This document shows, in pieces, positions 1 to 9,840 of a stretch of DNA of 64,000 nucleotides. The notes under the pieces are model-generated. The model did not search any database, was not told where the DNA came from, and worked only from the letters and a program-made list of their open reading frames with translations. Positions within the stretch are counted from its first letter, which is position 1; each line of letters begins with the position of its first letter. Source of the DNA: Pseudodesulfovibrio cashew (lineage in GTDB: Bacteria; Desulfobacterota; Desulfovibrionia; Desulfovibrionales; Desulfovibrionaceae); NCBI RefSeq assembly GCF_009762795.1, contig NZ_CP046400.1:2023501-2087500 (forward strand), written 5' to 3'. The translations under genes and the position numbers were made by a program.

Positions 1-46
1 TCCACAAAGTTTTTTTCGAATCCTACATGGGAAACAAGAGGGTGCA

Positions 47-658
47 ATGAGTCTCGAGGATCTGCTGGAACATTTCAATAACGGCCTGCCCGTACAGGGC
101 GGCACCGATATGCACAGTCTGCTTGTCCGCTACAGCAATGAAGCCATGCGGGTTACCGCCGAATTGAACGGCTCATACCACGAGCCGGATGAAGTCCGCT
201 CGCTCATGTCGGAGCTTACCGGCAAGACCGTGGAAGATACGTTTACCCTGTTCCCTCCGTTTTACACTGATTTCGGCAAGAACATCACCATAGGCAAAAA
301 CGTTTTCATCAATTCGTGCTGCAATTTTCAGGATCAGGGCGGAATCACCATCAAGGATGGCGTTCTCATCGGGCATAAGGTCGTGCTTGCAACCATCAAC
401 CATGGTTACGCCCCGGAAAAACGCCAGTGGAACCACCCGGCTCCCATCATTATCGGTGAAAATGTCTGGATCGGTTCTAATGCCACGATACTTCAAGGGG
501 TGACCGTCGGCGACAACGCCATTGTCGCTGCCGGGGCGGTGGTGACCAAAGATGTTGCGCCGGGTACGATTGTCGGTGGGGTGCCCGCCAAATTCATCAA
601 GACGGTTGCCGATGCGGAAGAAGAAAAGGAAGCATCGAAACTTTCAACTGACGATTAG
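47..658 (+). CDS. Maltose/galactoside-type sugar O-acetyltransferase (left-handed beta-helix)
   Basis: This 203-residue protein belongs to the LacA/Maa/NodL branch of hexapeptide acetyltransferases, which move acetyl from acetyl-CoA to a sugar hydroxyl in the cytosol. A helical N-terminal region of about 60 residues precedes hexapeptide repeats; the stretches [25 protein letters not shown] and [20 protein letters not shown] are typical, as is the end [13 protein letters not shown]. The family's catalytic His is probably the one in TINHGY. Length matches LacA (about 203). An AGAGGG Shine-Dalgarno lies 8 bases before the ATG. The acidic tail after residue 185 is not part of the fold. The actual acceptor sugar cannot be told. 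It stands alone, with 241 bases before the next gene. Confidence 0.85.
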   Translation: MSLEDLLEHFNNGLPVQGGTDMHSLLVRYSNEAMRVTAELNGSYHEPDEVRSLMSELTGKTVEDTFTLFPPFYTDFGKNITIGKNVFINSCCNFQDQGGITIKDGVLIGHKVVLATINHGYAPEKRQWNHPAPIIIGENVWIGSNATILQGVTVGDNAIVAAGAVVTKDVAPGTIVGGVPAKFIKTVADAEEEKEASKLSTDD

Positions 659-899
659 GCAAACAGCCGAGCGGAGTAGGGCGGCAACGACAGGGGAGAT
701 GTAAGGGGGAAAGCAGGCCAGCAGGCGCATGATGTTTTTAAAGAACTAATCGCAGGTGAATCCTGCGGACCTGAGCGACCGCAGTTACAGGATCAAGGAG
801 GCAGTTTCTCCGGTTGAGGGGCCGGGAAGACAGTCCCTGGTCGAATCAGGACGCAGATGTGCTATACGATCTACAACCCCAATAGAAAAGGATGTCACC

Positions 900-1988
900 A
901 TGAACAAGATTCGAGTAGGTTTTATCGGCTTGAACCCGGACAGCCATTGGGCTTCGACGGCACATATTCCGGCCCTCAAATCGCTTTCGGATGATTTCGA
1001 GGTTGTCGGTGTCGCCAACTCCACCCTTGAGAGCGCGAAGCGGACTGCCGAGGCGCTGAATCTGAAACACGCCTTCGCTAACCCCCGGGAGCTTGTTGCT
1101 TCCGAAGAGATCGATCTCGTCGTAGTGACGGTCAAGGTCCCGTATCACTATGAACTGGTGAGCGCCGCACTCGAAGCGGGCAAGCACGTGCATTGCGAGT
1201 GGCCCCTGGGCAACGGCCTGGACGAGGCCCACAAGCTGACCGCTCTGGCAGCGGAGAAGGGCGTCGTGAACACCGTGGGTACGCAGATGCGTGCTGCCGT
1301 CGAAGTGAAATATCTGCGGCAGCTTGTTGCCGACGGCTATGTCGGCGATGTGCTGTCCACCACCCTGGTCGGCGATGCCGGAGGGTGGGGCCCCGAGACA
1401 GTTGCCGATCTTGCCTACCTCAACGACAAGTCCACCGGCGCGACAATGCTGACCATTCCGTTCGGTCACACCCTTGCGGGCGTGCGGGATGTGCTCGGCG
1501 AGTTCGCGGACATCTCCGGCCGCATGATCCTCAGGCGTGACCAGGTCCGGGTCACCGATACTGGTGAAACCCTGACCGCCACCTCCGAAGACCAGATCAT
1601 GGTCAACGGAGTCCTGGAAAGCGGTGCCGCCTTCTCCGCCCATTACCGTGGCGGCATGTCCCGGGGGACCAACTTCCTCTGGGAGATCAACGGCACCGAA
1701 GGCGACATTCAGGTCACCGCCGGTTTCGGCCACGGCCAGATGGCCCAACTGTCCATCTCGGGAGCGCGCGGTGAAGAGACTGGAATGCAGCCTCTGACTC
1801 CCCCTGCCGAAATGTACGACGGTCTTCCGGATGAGGTCATCCCGCGCAATGTCCGCGGAATTTACGCCCTGATAGCAAAGGACATCCGAAACAATACCCG
1901 TGAAGCCCCCAGCTTCGGGGACGCGCTCAGACTCCATGAGCTGCTCGATGCGATCGAACAGTCCTCGCAGCAGTGCGCCGGAAAGTAG
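900..1988 (+). CDS. Gfo/Idh/MocA family NAD(P)-dependent oxidoreductase
   Basis: The protein is 362 residues when started at the ATG preceded by AAAAGGA; an earlier in-frame start at 756 gives an unlikely 48-residue extension. The N-terminus has the Rossmann pattern VGFIGLNPDSHWASTAHIP and the family motif HCEWPLG (EKP-like motif with Trp), followed by a C-terminal alpha/beta substrate domain (VGDAGGWGP, THALAGVRD-like segment). Members oxidise or reduce sugars, inositols or related carbonyls with a nicotinamide cofactor. The usual EKP lysine is replaced by W (EWP), which in some members marks a non-classical active site, so the reaction is uncertain. It precedes the small redox gene run at 2075-7004 and overlaps no neighbour. 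Confidence 0.82.
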   Translation: MNKIRVGFIGLNPDSHWASTAHIPALKSLSDDFEVVGVANSTLESAKRTAEALNLKHAFANPRELVASEEIDLVVVTVKVPYHYELVSAALEAGKHVHCEWPLGNGLDEAHKLTALAAEKGVVNTVGTQMRAAVEVKYLRQLVADGYVGDVLSTTLVGDAGGWGPETVADLAYLNDKSTGATMLTIPFGHTLAGVRDVLGEFADISGRMILRRDQVRVTDTGETLTATSEDQIMVNGVLESGAAFSAHYRGGMSRGTNFLWEINGTEGDIQVTAGFGHGQMAQLSISGARGEETGMQPLTPPAEMYDGLPDEVIPRNVRGIYALIAKDIRNNTREAPSFGDALRLHELLDAIEQSSQQCAGK

Positions 1989-2074
1989 GAAACTTGTCAG
2001 GGTCCTCTCCTTTTCGGAGGATCGTGCAAAAATCCGATAGGATCATTCAAATGATTCTACCAGGAGTGGTTTAT

Positions 2075-2581
2075 ATGAGAAGAAGAAATCAACATACCCT
2101 GTTTACGGGATTATTCGTGGTGGGCCTTTTCGTCCTTGGCATCCTTGCCTGTGCCTCAAACGGCACAGCGGCGTCGGGGGACGAGAGCCGTCACGAAGGA
2201 GAAAAAAGCATGTCGGATAAAGGAACAAAAGTTAAACTGGTCATTGGCGAAACCATCATCCCGGCGGTTTTGAACGACAGCAAGCCCGCTCGGGCGTTGC
2301 TGGCGAAGCTGCCTTACTCCGTCAAGCTGCAACGCTATGAACACGACTACTGCGGCGTCATGAGCGAGACATTGCCCTATGACGCGGCAGAGCTGCGCAG
2401 CGGATGGAAGAACGGTGACATCGCCTTTGCCGTGAACGGAAACTACTTTGCGATCCTTTACAAGGACGAAGAGATTTCCCAGCAGTATGACGGCATGGTG
2501 ACCATGGGAGCCCTGGATTGCTCCCCGTCCGTCATGGAAACTCTTGCCGGGAGCATTTCCGTCAGTATCGAGCAGGACTAA
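2075..2581 (+). CDS. Exported cyclophilin-like domain lipoprotein
   Basis: This 168-residue protein starts at an ATG behind CAGGAG; upstream in-frame codons are unlikely. Residues 1-27 form a signal peptide with a lipobox (GILAC), so it is probably an envelope lipoprotein. From about residue 46 it has the compact cyclophilin-like barrel seen in small stand-alone proteins of anaerobes (VKLVIGETIIPAVLNDS, YCGVM, GDIAFAVNGNYFAILYKD). These are not proven prolyl isomerases; the role is unknown. An in-frame ATG at 2210 has its own AAGGAG Shine-Dalgarno and would give the bare domain in the cytosol. It opens a same-strand run of cupin, AhpD-like and flavodoxin-like genes. Confidence 0.75.
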   Translation: MRRRNQHTLFTGLFVVGLFVLGILACASNGTAASGDESRHEGEKSMSDKGTKVKLVIGETIIPAVLNDSKPARALLAKLPYSVKLQRYEHDYCGVMSETLPYDAAELRSGWKNGDIAFAVNGNYFAILYKDEEISQQYDGMVTMGALDCSPSVMETLAGSISVSIEQD

Positions 2582-2630
2582 AGGCAATTTTTTTGCCACT
2601 GAATAATCTCAACCAACAAGGAGTATAGAT

Positions 2631-3038
2631 ATGAGCAACGATTTCAAGGGAGAAGGAATCTTCCCCAAAGGCGCTCTGAATGAGGCATATGCCGCTTATT
2701 TCACCGGAACCAGCTATCTTGAAATGCTCTCCATGGAAGGCGTCGTTATCGGCAACGTCACTTTCGAGCCGGGCTGCCGCAACTTCTGGCACATCCACCA
2801 CAAGGGCGGCCAGATCCTTTTGGTGACCGGCGGACGCGGCTGGTACCAGGAGGCCGGCAAGCCGGCCCGGGCCCTCAAACCCGGCGACGTGGTCAACATC
2901 GCGCCCGAGACCAAGCACTGGCACGGCGCAGCCAAGGATTCCTGGTTCGCCCACGTGGCCGTGGAGGTCCCTGCCGAAGACAAGTCCAATGAGTGGTTGG
3001 AGCCGGTTTCCGACGAGGAATACGACGCGCTCGGTTAG
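2631..3038 (+). CDS. Cytosolic single-domain cupin
   Basis: A 135-residue cupin without a signal peptide. Metal-binding motif 1 is visible as HIHHKGGQILLVTGGRG (His, His and a Gln where Glu is usual) and motif 2 as PGDVVNIAPETKHWHGA with the third His. It resembles small cupins that accompany AhpD-like carboxymuconolactone decarboxylase proteins and alcohol/aldehyde genes; these are often called carboxymuconolactone decarboxylase-associated cupins, but the reaction is not established. The start is an ATG behind AAGGAG. An exported paralogue lies directly downstream at 3174, so a cytosolic/exported pair is present. Confidence 0.85.
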   Translation: MSNDFKGEGIFPKGALNEAYAAYFTGTSYLEMLSMEGVVIGNVTFEPGCRNFWHIHHKGGQILLVTGGRGWYQEAGKPARALKPGDVVNIAPETKHWHGAAKDSWFAHVAVEVPAEDKSNEWLEPVSDEEYDALG

Positions 3039-3173
3039 AGCGTTGGCAAGAATGTTCATATCTCCGCTTCCCACCGGCCACGGGGCTGGCGGGAAAAGCC
3101 GGACCTGAGCGGCGAGGTGCGCGTTGCGCCCGTCCGCGAAGAGCAATCCATGCCGACTATCAAGGAGTATGCA

Positions 3174-3638
3174 ATGAAGAAATTGATATTGATCATGGCA
3201 GTGCTGGCCTTTGCCGCCGCGGCATACGCGGAACAGGGGCAGGTCGTGTACCGGGAGGGAACACAGAAATCCTTCAAGGGCCCCGCCGAATATTTCACCG
3301 GCGAGGTGACCGTGGACATGCTGTTCCCGCCCAACGAGACCGCCCGGTATTCCGGCGCGTACGTCACCTTCCAGCCCGGCGCCAGGACCAATTGGCATTG
3401 GCATCCCGCCGGGCAGCACATGATCGTCACCGACGGCATCGCCCTGACGGGGACGCGGGACGGCAAGGTCATCGAGTTCAAGGAAGGAGAGACCGTCTGG
3501 TGCCCGGTCGGCGTCGACCATTGGCACGGCGCGACTCCCGACGCACCTATGACGCACCTGGTCATTTCCGGCAGCAAGGACGGTAAGGCTGTCGTATGGA
3601 AAGAGAAAGTTACCGACGAACAATACATGAAGCGATAG
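3174..3638 (+). CDS. Exported single-domain cupin, paralogue of the upstream cupin
   Basis: The 154-residue product has a clear Sec signal peptide (MKKLILIMAVLAFAAAAYA, cleavage after AYA) followed by the same cupin fold as the gene at 2631: WHWHPAGQHMIVTDG for motif 1 and PVGVDHWHGATPD for motif 2, so the metal ligands His, His, Gln/Glu and His are kept. The ATG at 3174 has AAGGAG eight bases upstream; the longer reading from 3117 is rejected. The mature protein should act in the periplasm. The pairing with a cytosolic copy suggests the same small-molecule chemistry on both sides of the membrane, which is inference. Confidence 0.83.
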   Translation: MKKLILIMAVLAFAAAAYAEQGQVVYREGTQKSFKGPAEYFTGEVTVDMLFPPNETARYSGAYVTFQPGARTNWHWHPAGQHMIVTDGIALTGTRDGKVIEFKEGETVWCPVGVDHWHGATPDAPMTHLVISGSKDGKAVVWKEKVTDEQYMKR

Positions 3639-3647
3639 GAGCGGACC

Positions 3648-4385
3648 ATGCGCATCAAGAAGTTACTTCCGTTATTGGCCGCGCTCGTCCTCGTTTTCGG
3701 TTTTGCGACAATAACGGAGGCAAGCAACATGAATAAGGAAACAACCCTGGACGCACGTCAACAGGCGATCGTCACTATCGCCGCCTACACCACCAGCGGG
3801 GACATCGAACAGCTCAAGCCCGCCCTGAACGAAGGGCTGGACGCCGGGCTGACAGTCAACGAAGTGAAGGAAGTCCTGGTTCAAATGTACGCCTACGCGG
3901 GTTTTCCCCGCAGCCTGGGCGGCATCTGGGCCTTCATGGGCGTGATGGATGAACGAAAAGAGAAGGGCATTCAGGACGAGGAAGGCAAGGGCGCGTCGCC
4001 GATTCCGGCCGATCTCGACAGGGACGCCTACGGCGAGCGGGTTCGCACCGATCTCTCCGGTCTCAAGGAGATTCCGACTACCAAGGCTCCGTACCAGGAG
4101 TTCTCGCCGATCATCGACACGTTCCTGAAGGAGCACCTGTTCGCTGACATCTTCGCTCGCGATATCCTGACCCATCAGGAGCGCGAACTGGCGACCATTG
4201 CCTGTCTGGCCAGCCTGGGCCGAGCCGAAGGGCCGCTCAACTTCCATATGGGCGCCGCCATGAACACCGGCCTGTCCGAAGGACAGATGCACGATTTCAT
4301 CAAGGTCCTTGATGCCCGCGTCGGCAAGAAGGAAGCCGAAAGCGCCAGGGAAGTGCTCGCCAGCGTGCTTGCCGCCCGCAAGTAG
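3648..4385 (+). CDS. Carboxymuconolactone decarboxylase (AhpD-like) family protein, exported form
   Basis: A 245-residue protein with two CMD repeats (about residues 40-110 and 160-240). The first contains RQQAIVTIAAYTTSG and VKEVLVQMYAYAGFPR; the second HQERELATIACLASLG. CMD-fold proteins include decarboxylases and AhpD peroxidase partners; AhpD's CxxC pair is absent here (ACLA has a single Cys), so thiol peroxidase activity is unlikely. Residues 1-25 form a signal peptide ending ITEAS. Immediately after it an in-frame ATG (3729) is preceded by GGAGG at 3716-3720 and would make a leaderless form. Start chosen at 3648 (AGGAG upstream). It fits an operon with the cupins, ten bases after the previous stop. 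Confidence 0.82.
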   Translation: MRIKKLLPLLAALVLVFGFATITEASNMNKETTLDARQQAIVTIAAYTTSGDIEQLKPALNEGLDAGLTVNEVKEVLVQMYAYAGFPRSLGGIWAFMGVMDERKEKGIQDEEGKGASPIPADLDRDAYGERVRTDLSGLKEIPTTKAPYQEFSPIIDTFLKEHLFADIFARDILTHQERELATIACLASLGRAEGPLNFHMGAAMNTGLSEGQMHDFIKVLDARVGKKEAESAREVLASVLAARK

Positions 4386-4480
4386 CCCGCAGCCCTTTGC
4401 AACAGCATACAACGGTGCGCCCGTCCTGAACGGGAAATTCCCCGCTTCGGACGGGCGTGCCATATCTTTGGTAATTCACG

Positions 4481-5014
4481 ATGAGCAAAAAGATACTTAT
4501 TATTTCGGCAAGTCCCCGTAAGGACGGCAACTCCGACCTCCTGTGCGACGAGTTCATGCGTGGCGCGCAGCAGAGCGGCCATGATGTGGAGAAGATCCGA
4601 CTCTCGGAACGGCACATCAACTACTGCACCGGGTGTTGCTCCTGCGTCAGCGGGGGCGGAAAATGCGTCCAGAAGGACGACATGAACGACATCTTTCCCA
4701 AGGTGCTCGCCGCCGACGTCCTGGTTCTGGCCAGCCCGGTCTACTTCCGTTCCTTCAACGGTCAGATGAAGACCTTCATGGACAGGATCTGCCCTATTTA
4801 CTCCAGGATCCACGACACCGAGGTCTACTTCATCGTGTCCGCCGCTGGAGGAAGCATCCCCGTGGAAAGCACCTTCATGAGCTTTCGGGTCTTCACCGGC
4901 TGCCTGGACGTCGAGGAGAAGGGAACCCTCGCTGTCACCGGCATCTGGGACGCGGGCGGAGTCAAGGGAACGCGAACCCTCAAAGAAGCATTTGAGATGG
5001 GCGTCAATCCCTGA
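4481..5014 (+). CDS. Flavodoxin-fold NAD(P)H-dependent FMN reductase, cytosolic
   Basis: This 177-residue protein has the FMN-phosphate loop ISASPRKDGNSD at the N-terminus, the Cys-rich segment CTGCCSC at about residues 48-54 and the ASPVYF isoalloxazine-contact segment, all hallmarks of the iron-sulfur flavoprotein/NADPH-dependent FMN reductase superfamily common in anaerobes. The four clustered cysteines do not match the spacing of a classical [4Fe-4S] ISF, so cluster binding is open. It probably passes electrons from NAD(P)H or ferredoxin to a small acceptor. A Tat-exported paralogue follows at 5066. No strong Shine-Dalgarno is seen before ATG 4481. Confidence 0.85.
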   Translation: MSKKILIISASPRKDGNSDLLCDEFMRGAQQSGHDVEKIRLSERHINYCTGCCSCVSGGGKCVQKDDMNDIFPKVLAADVLVLASPVYFRSFNGQMKTFMDRICPIYSRIHDTEVYFIVSAAGGSIPVESTFMSFRVFTGCLDVEEKGTLAVTGIWDAGGVKGTRTLKEAFEMGVNP

Positions 5015-5065
5015 TTGTTTCGGGAAGATGCCCTCCCACTGCCGAACTAACCGGAGAGAGTGCCG

Positions 5066-5761
5066 ATGTCAGGCGAACACGAAAAAGCGAAGAGTGGGCG
5101 GACGCCGGTTTGCCCCGAGCGCCGCGAGTTGCTCAAAGCCGGCGTGGCAATGGCCGTCGCCCCGGTGATAGCCGGGATGTCCGCCGTCGCCACGCCTTCA
5201 AGGGCGCAGGCCTCCGCCGACAGGAAGAGCAAGAAGGTGCTCATCATCTCGGCCACCCCCAGGGAGGAAGGCAACTCCGACATCCTCTGTGACGAATTCA
5301 TGCGGGGCGCCAGGAAAGCCGGGCACGCCGTGGAGAAAATCCGGCTGTCGGAAAAGGACATCAACTTCTGCACCGGGTGCTGTTCCTGCATCTCCGATCC
5401 GGGCGCATGCGTCCAGGATGACGATATGGCGGAGATATTGGAGAAAGCCCTGGCCGCCGACGTCATGGTCCTGGCCAGTCCGGTCTATTTTCTCACGTTC
5501 AATGCGCGGATGAAGAACTTCATCGACCGATTCTGTCCCATCTATACCATGATCCGAGATCTGGACGTCTATTTCATCGCCTCGGCGGCGGGCGGCCAAC
5601 GATCGGTGGACAGCGTCGTCCATGGCTTCAGGGTATTCACCGGATGTCTTTATGGAGCCAGGGAGAAAGGGGTTGTCGCGGCCACTGGTGTCTGGGACGA
5701 GGGCGGCATCAGGGGATCCCGCGTTCTTCATGACGCCTACCAAATGGGTTTTGATGCCTGA
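5066..5761 (+). CDS. Flavodoxin-fold FMN reductase with twin-arginine signal
   Basis: The 231-residue product is a close paralogue of the gene at 4481 (same ISATPREEGNSDILCDEFM and CTGCCSC segments) with about 50 extra N-terminal residues that contain a twin-arginine motif (ERRELLKAG), a hydrophobic stretch and an AQA cleavage site. Tat export fits a protein that binds FMN before secretion. GGAGAG at 5053-5058 is seven bases before ATG 5066; the GTG at 5060 is too close to it. A GTG after AGGAAGAG at the mature-domain boundary might be a weak internal start. Its partner electron donor in the periplasm is unknown. Confidence 0.85.
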   Translation: MSGEHEKAKSGRTPVCPERRELLKAGVAMAVAPVIAGMSAVATPSRAQASADRKSKKVLIISATPREEGNSDILCDEFMRGARKAGHAVEKIRLSEKDINFCTGCCSCISDPGACVQDDDMAEILEKALAADVMVLASPVYFLTFNARMKNFIDRFCPIYTMIRDLDVYFIASAAGGQRSVDSVVHGFRVFTGCLYGAREKGVVAATGVWDEGGIRGSRVLHDAYQMGFDA

Positions 5762-5772
5762 GCGCAGGAGGA

Positions 5773-6153
5773 ATGGAGATGAAGGACAGCCTGTCTCGTC
5801 GGGATTTCATGGTAAAAGGGACCGTGGCACTTGGTGCGGCGGTCGCGTTTGAAGTAAGCGGGCTTGGCGGCAATGCAGTGCGGGCCGCTGAAGCCCTGGC
5901 CACGCAAGGAGCAAAGGAGAAAACCATGCCTCATATCAGCGTCAAGCTCTGGCCTGGCCGGTCGGAAGAAGACAAGAAGCGGCTCGCCGAAGCCATTGCC
6001 GAAGACGTCGTCAGGATTACAGGGTGCAGTGAGTCGTCCGTTTCGGTCTCCATTGAGGATGTCCCGTCGGAAGAGTGGAAAGAGAAGGTCTATGATCCGG
6101 AAATCCGGGGCAAGGAAGAATCTCTGTACAAGAAACCCGGATACTCGATGTAG
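5773..6153 (+). CDS. 4-oxalocrotonate tautomerase-like protein with Tat leader and internal start
   Basis: The 126-residue reading frame has a Tat-type leader (SRRDFMVKG, hydrophobic core, VRAAEA) and then, from residue 52, a complete tautomerase domain starting MPHISVKLWPG. In the 4-oxalocrotonate tautomerase family the catalytic base is the N-terminal proline exposed after Met removal. In the long form that proline is internal. The ATG at 5926 is preceded by AAGGAG (5914-5919) at ideal spacing, so translation from there would give a free Pro1. Either both forms are made or the leader is a recent addition. The domain is about 75 residues, a little longer than bacterial 4-OT (62). Confidence 0.78.
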   Translation: MEMKDSLSRRDFMVKGTVALGAAVAFEVSGLGGNAVRAAEALATQGAKEKTMPHISVKLWPGRSEEDKKRLAEAIAEDVVRITGCSESSVSVSIEDVPSEEWKEKVYDPEIRGKEESLYKKPGYSM

Positions 6154-6161
6154 GGGGAGCG

Positions 6162-7004
6162 ATGAAAATCATTCTGAATCGTTTGATGATTGTCTTTGGA
6201 ATCGCCGCGTGCGCTCTCATGGCATGCCTCGATTCGGGCGCGCTGGCATCGGACGGTCATGCGCTGCCCCTGTCGTCCATGAAGGTTGAGATTTCCTCGA
6301 ATGGGAAGACGGCAACGTTTCAGCTCTATGATACGGCGGCAGCCAGGGAGTTTTACAACCAGCTGCCGCTCGAACTGGACCTGACCAATTTCCGCGATGC
6401 CCAGTGGATGTTCTACCCGCCCGAGAAGCTGAACGTGAAGGCGAACGAAGCCTATCACGACGGGAAGAAGGGAGAGCTGAGCTACTACGCGCCCTGGGGC
6501 GACGTCTTCATGCTCTACAAGGATTTTTACGCGGGCGATGAAATGCACCGGCTGGGCATCGGCCTGAGCGGCGTCGACGATATTGCCGCGATGTCGGGCA
6601 GCGCCGTCATACGAAAGATGGAACCACTTGCAGAAGAAAAGGAACAAACCATGCAGATCACTGTCACCGCAAACGGAAGCGCCATTGTATATGAACTCAA
6701 CGACAGCCAGGCCTCCAAGGACCTTTACGCCCAACTGCCTCTGGAAATAGAAGTCGAGAATTACGGCAGCAATGAAAAGATATTCTATCCCCCCAAGAAG
6801 CTGAACACCTCCAATACGCCCCTGGTCAAGGGGGCCCAGCCGGGAACCCTGGCATACTACGCTCCGTGGGCCGACGTGGTCATGTTTTACGGCAGCTTCG
6901 GCTCGGCTTCGGGGCTGTATGAGCTGGGGCACGCCGTGAAAGGGACGGAAAGGATTCGCTCCCTGGGAGGCACCATTCGCATCGAGGCTGGTTCGTCCCG
7001 CTAG
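6162..7004 (+). CDS. Exported tandem cyclophilin-like protein
   Basis: The 280-residue product has a signal peptide (IAACALMACLDSGALA) and two homologous cyclophilin-like domains: about residues 38-155 (VEISSNGKTATFQLYD, LPLELDL, YYAPWGDVFMLY) and 164-275 (ITVTANGSAIVYELND, LPLEIEV, YYAPWADVVMFY). The second domain begins at an in-frame ATG (6651) with AAAGGA just upstream, so it looks like an independent gene fused in frame or a second product. The ATG at 6162 follows GGGGGAG and lies eight bases after the tautomerase stop. The family function is unknown; members co-occur with cupins and flavodoxin-like reductases. Confidence 0.75.
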   Translation: MKIILNRLMIVFGIAACALMACLDSGALASDGHALPLSSMKVEISSNGKTATFQLYDTAAAREFYNQLPLELDLTNFRDAQWMFYPPEKLNVKANEAYHDGKKGELSYYAPWGDVFMLYKDFYAGDEMHRLGIGLSGVDDIAAMSGSAVIRKMEPLAEEKEQTMQITVTANGSAIVYELNDSQASKDLYAQLPLEIEVENYGSNEKIFYPPKKLNTSNTPLVKGAQPGTLAYYAPWADVVMFYGSFGSASGLYELGHAVKGTERIRSLGGTIRIEAGSSR

Positions 7005-7029
7005 GCTCCGTTCTCCTTCGAGGCAGTCC

Positions 7030-7046
7030 GACCCCTTCGTGGGGTC
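7030..7046 (+). terminator. Short GC hairpin after the small redox operon
   Basis: A perfect 6-bp stem (GACCCC/GGGGTC) with a TTCGT loop lies 26 bases after the stop at 7004. There is no T-run after it, so it is only a possible weak or Rho-assisted end signal, or an mRNA 3' stabiliser. Confidence 0.35.
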
Positions 7047-7193
7047 ATGACAAACGGCTTCCGGGTCCGCCGTGGTTCCATGCCGCGCGGCCGCGCTATG
7101 CTTTTGTCTACGGTTATACCGTCTCTCGCCGCAGGCACCCAAAGTGACGAGAGGGGGTATGCTCTCACACAATGATCATTTCGAGGTTTTTCA

Positions 7194-9759
<2,566 letters not shown>

Positions 9760-9840
9760 TTTTACAGGAGTCCGGCAGGGGCGATATCAGCCCCGGCCAT
9801 GCCGATACGTCTCGACCACAACAGACCAGGATAAATACAA

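Noticed and set aside
756-899. N-terminal extension of the Gfo/Idh/MocA oxidoreductase
   Set aside because: The residues before the ATG at 900 are unlike the family, and the ATG at 900 has a good Shine-Dalgarno.
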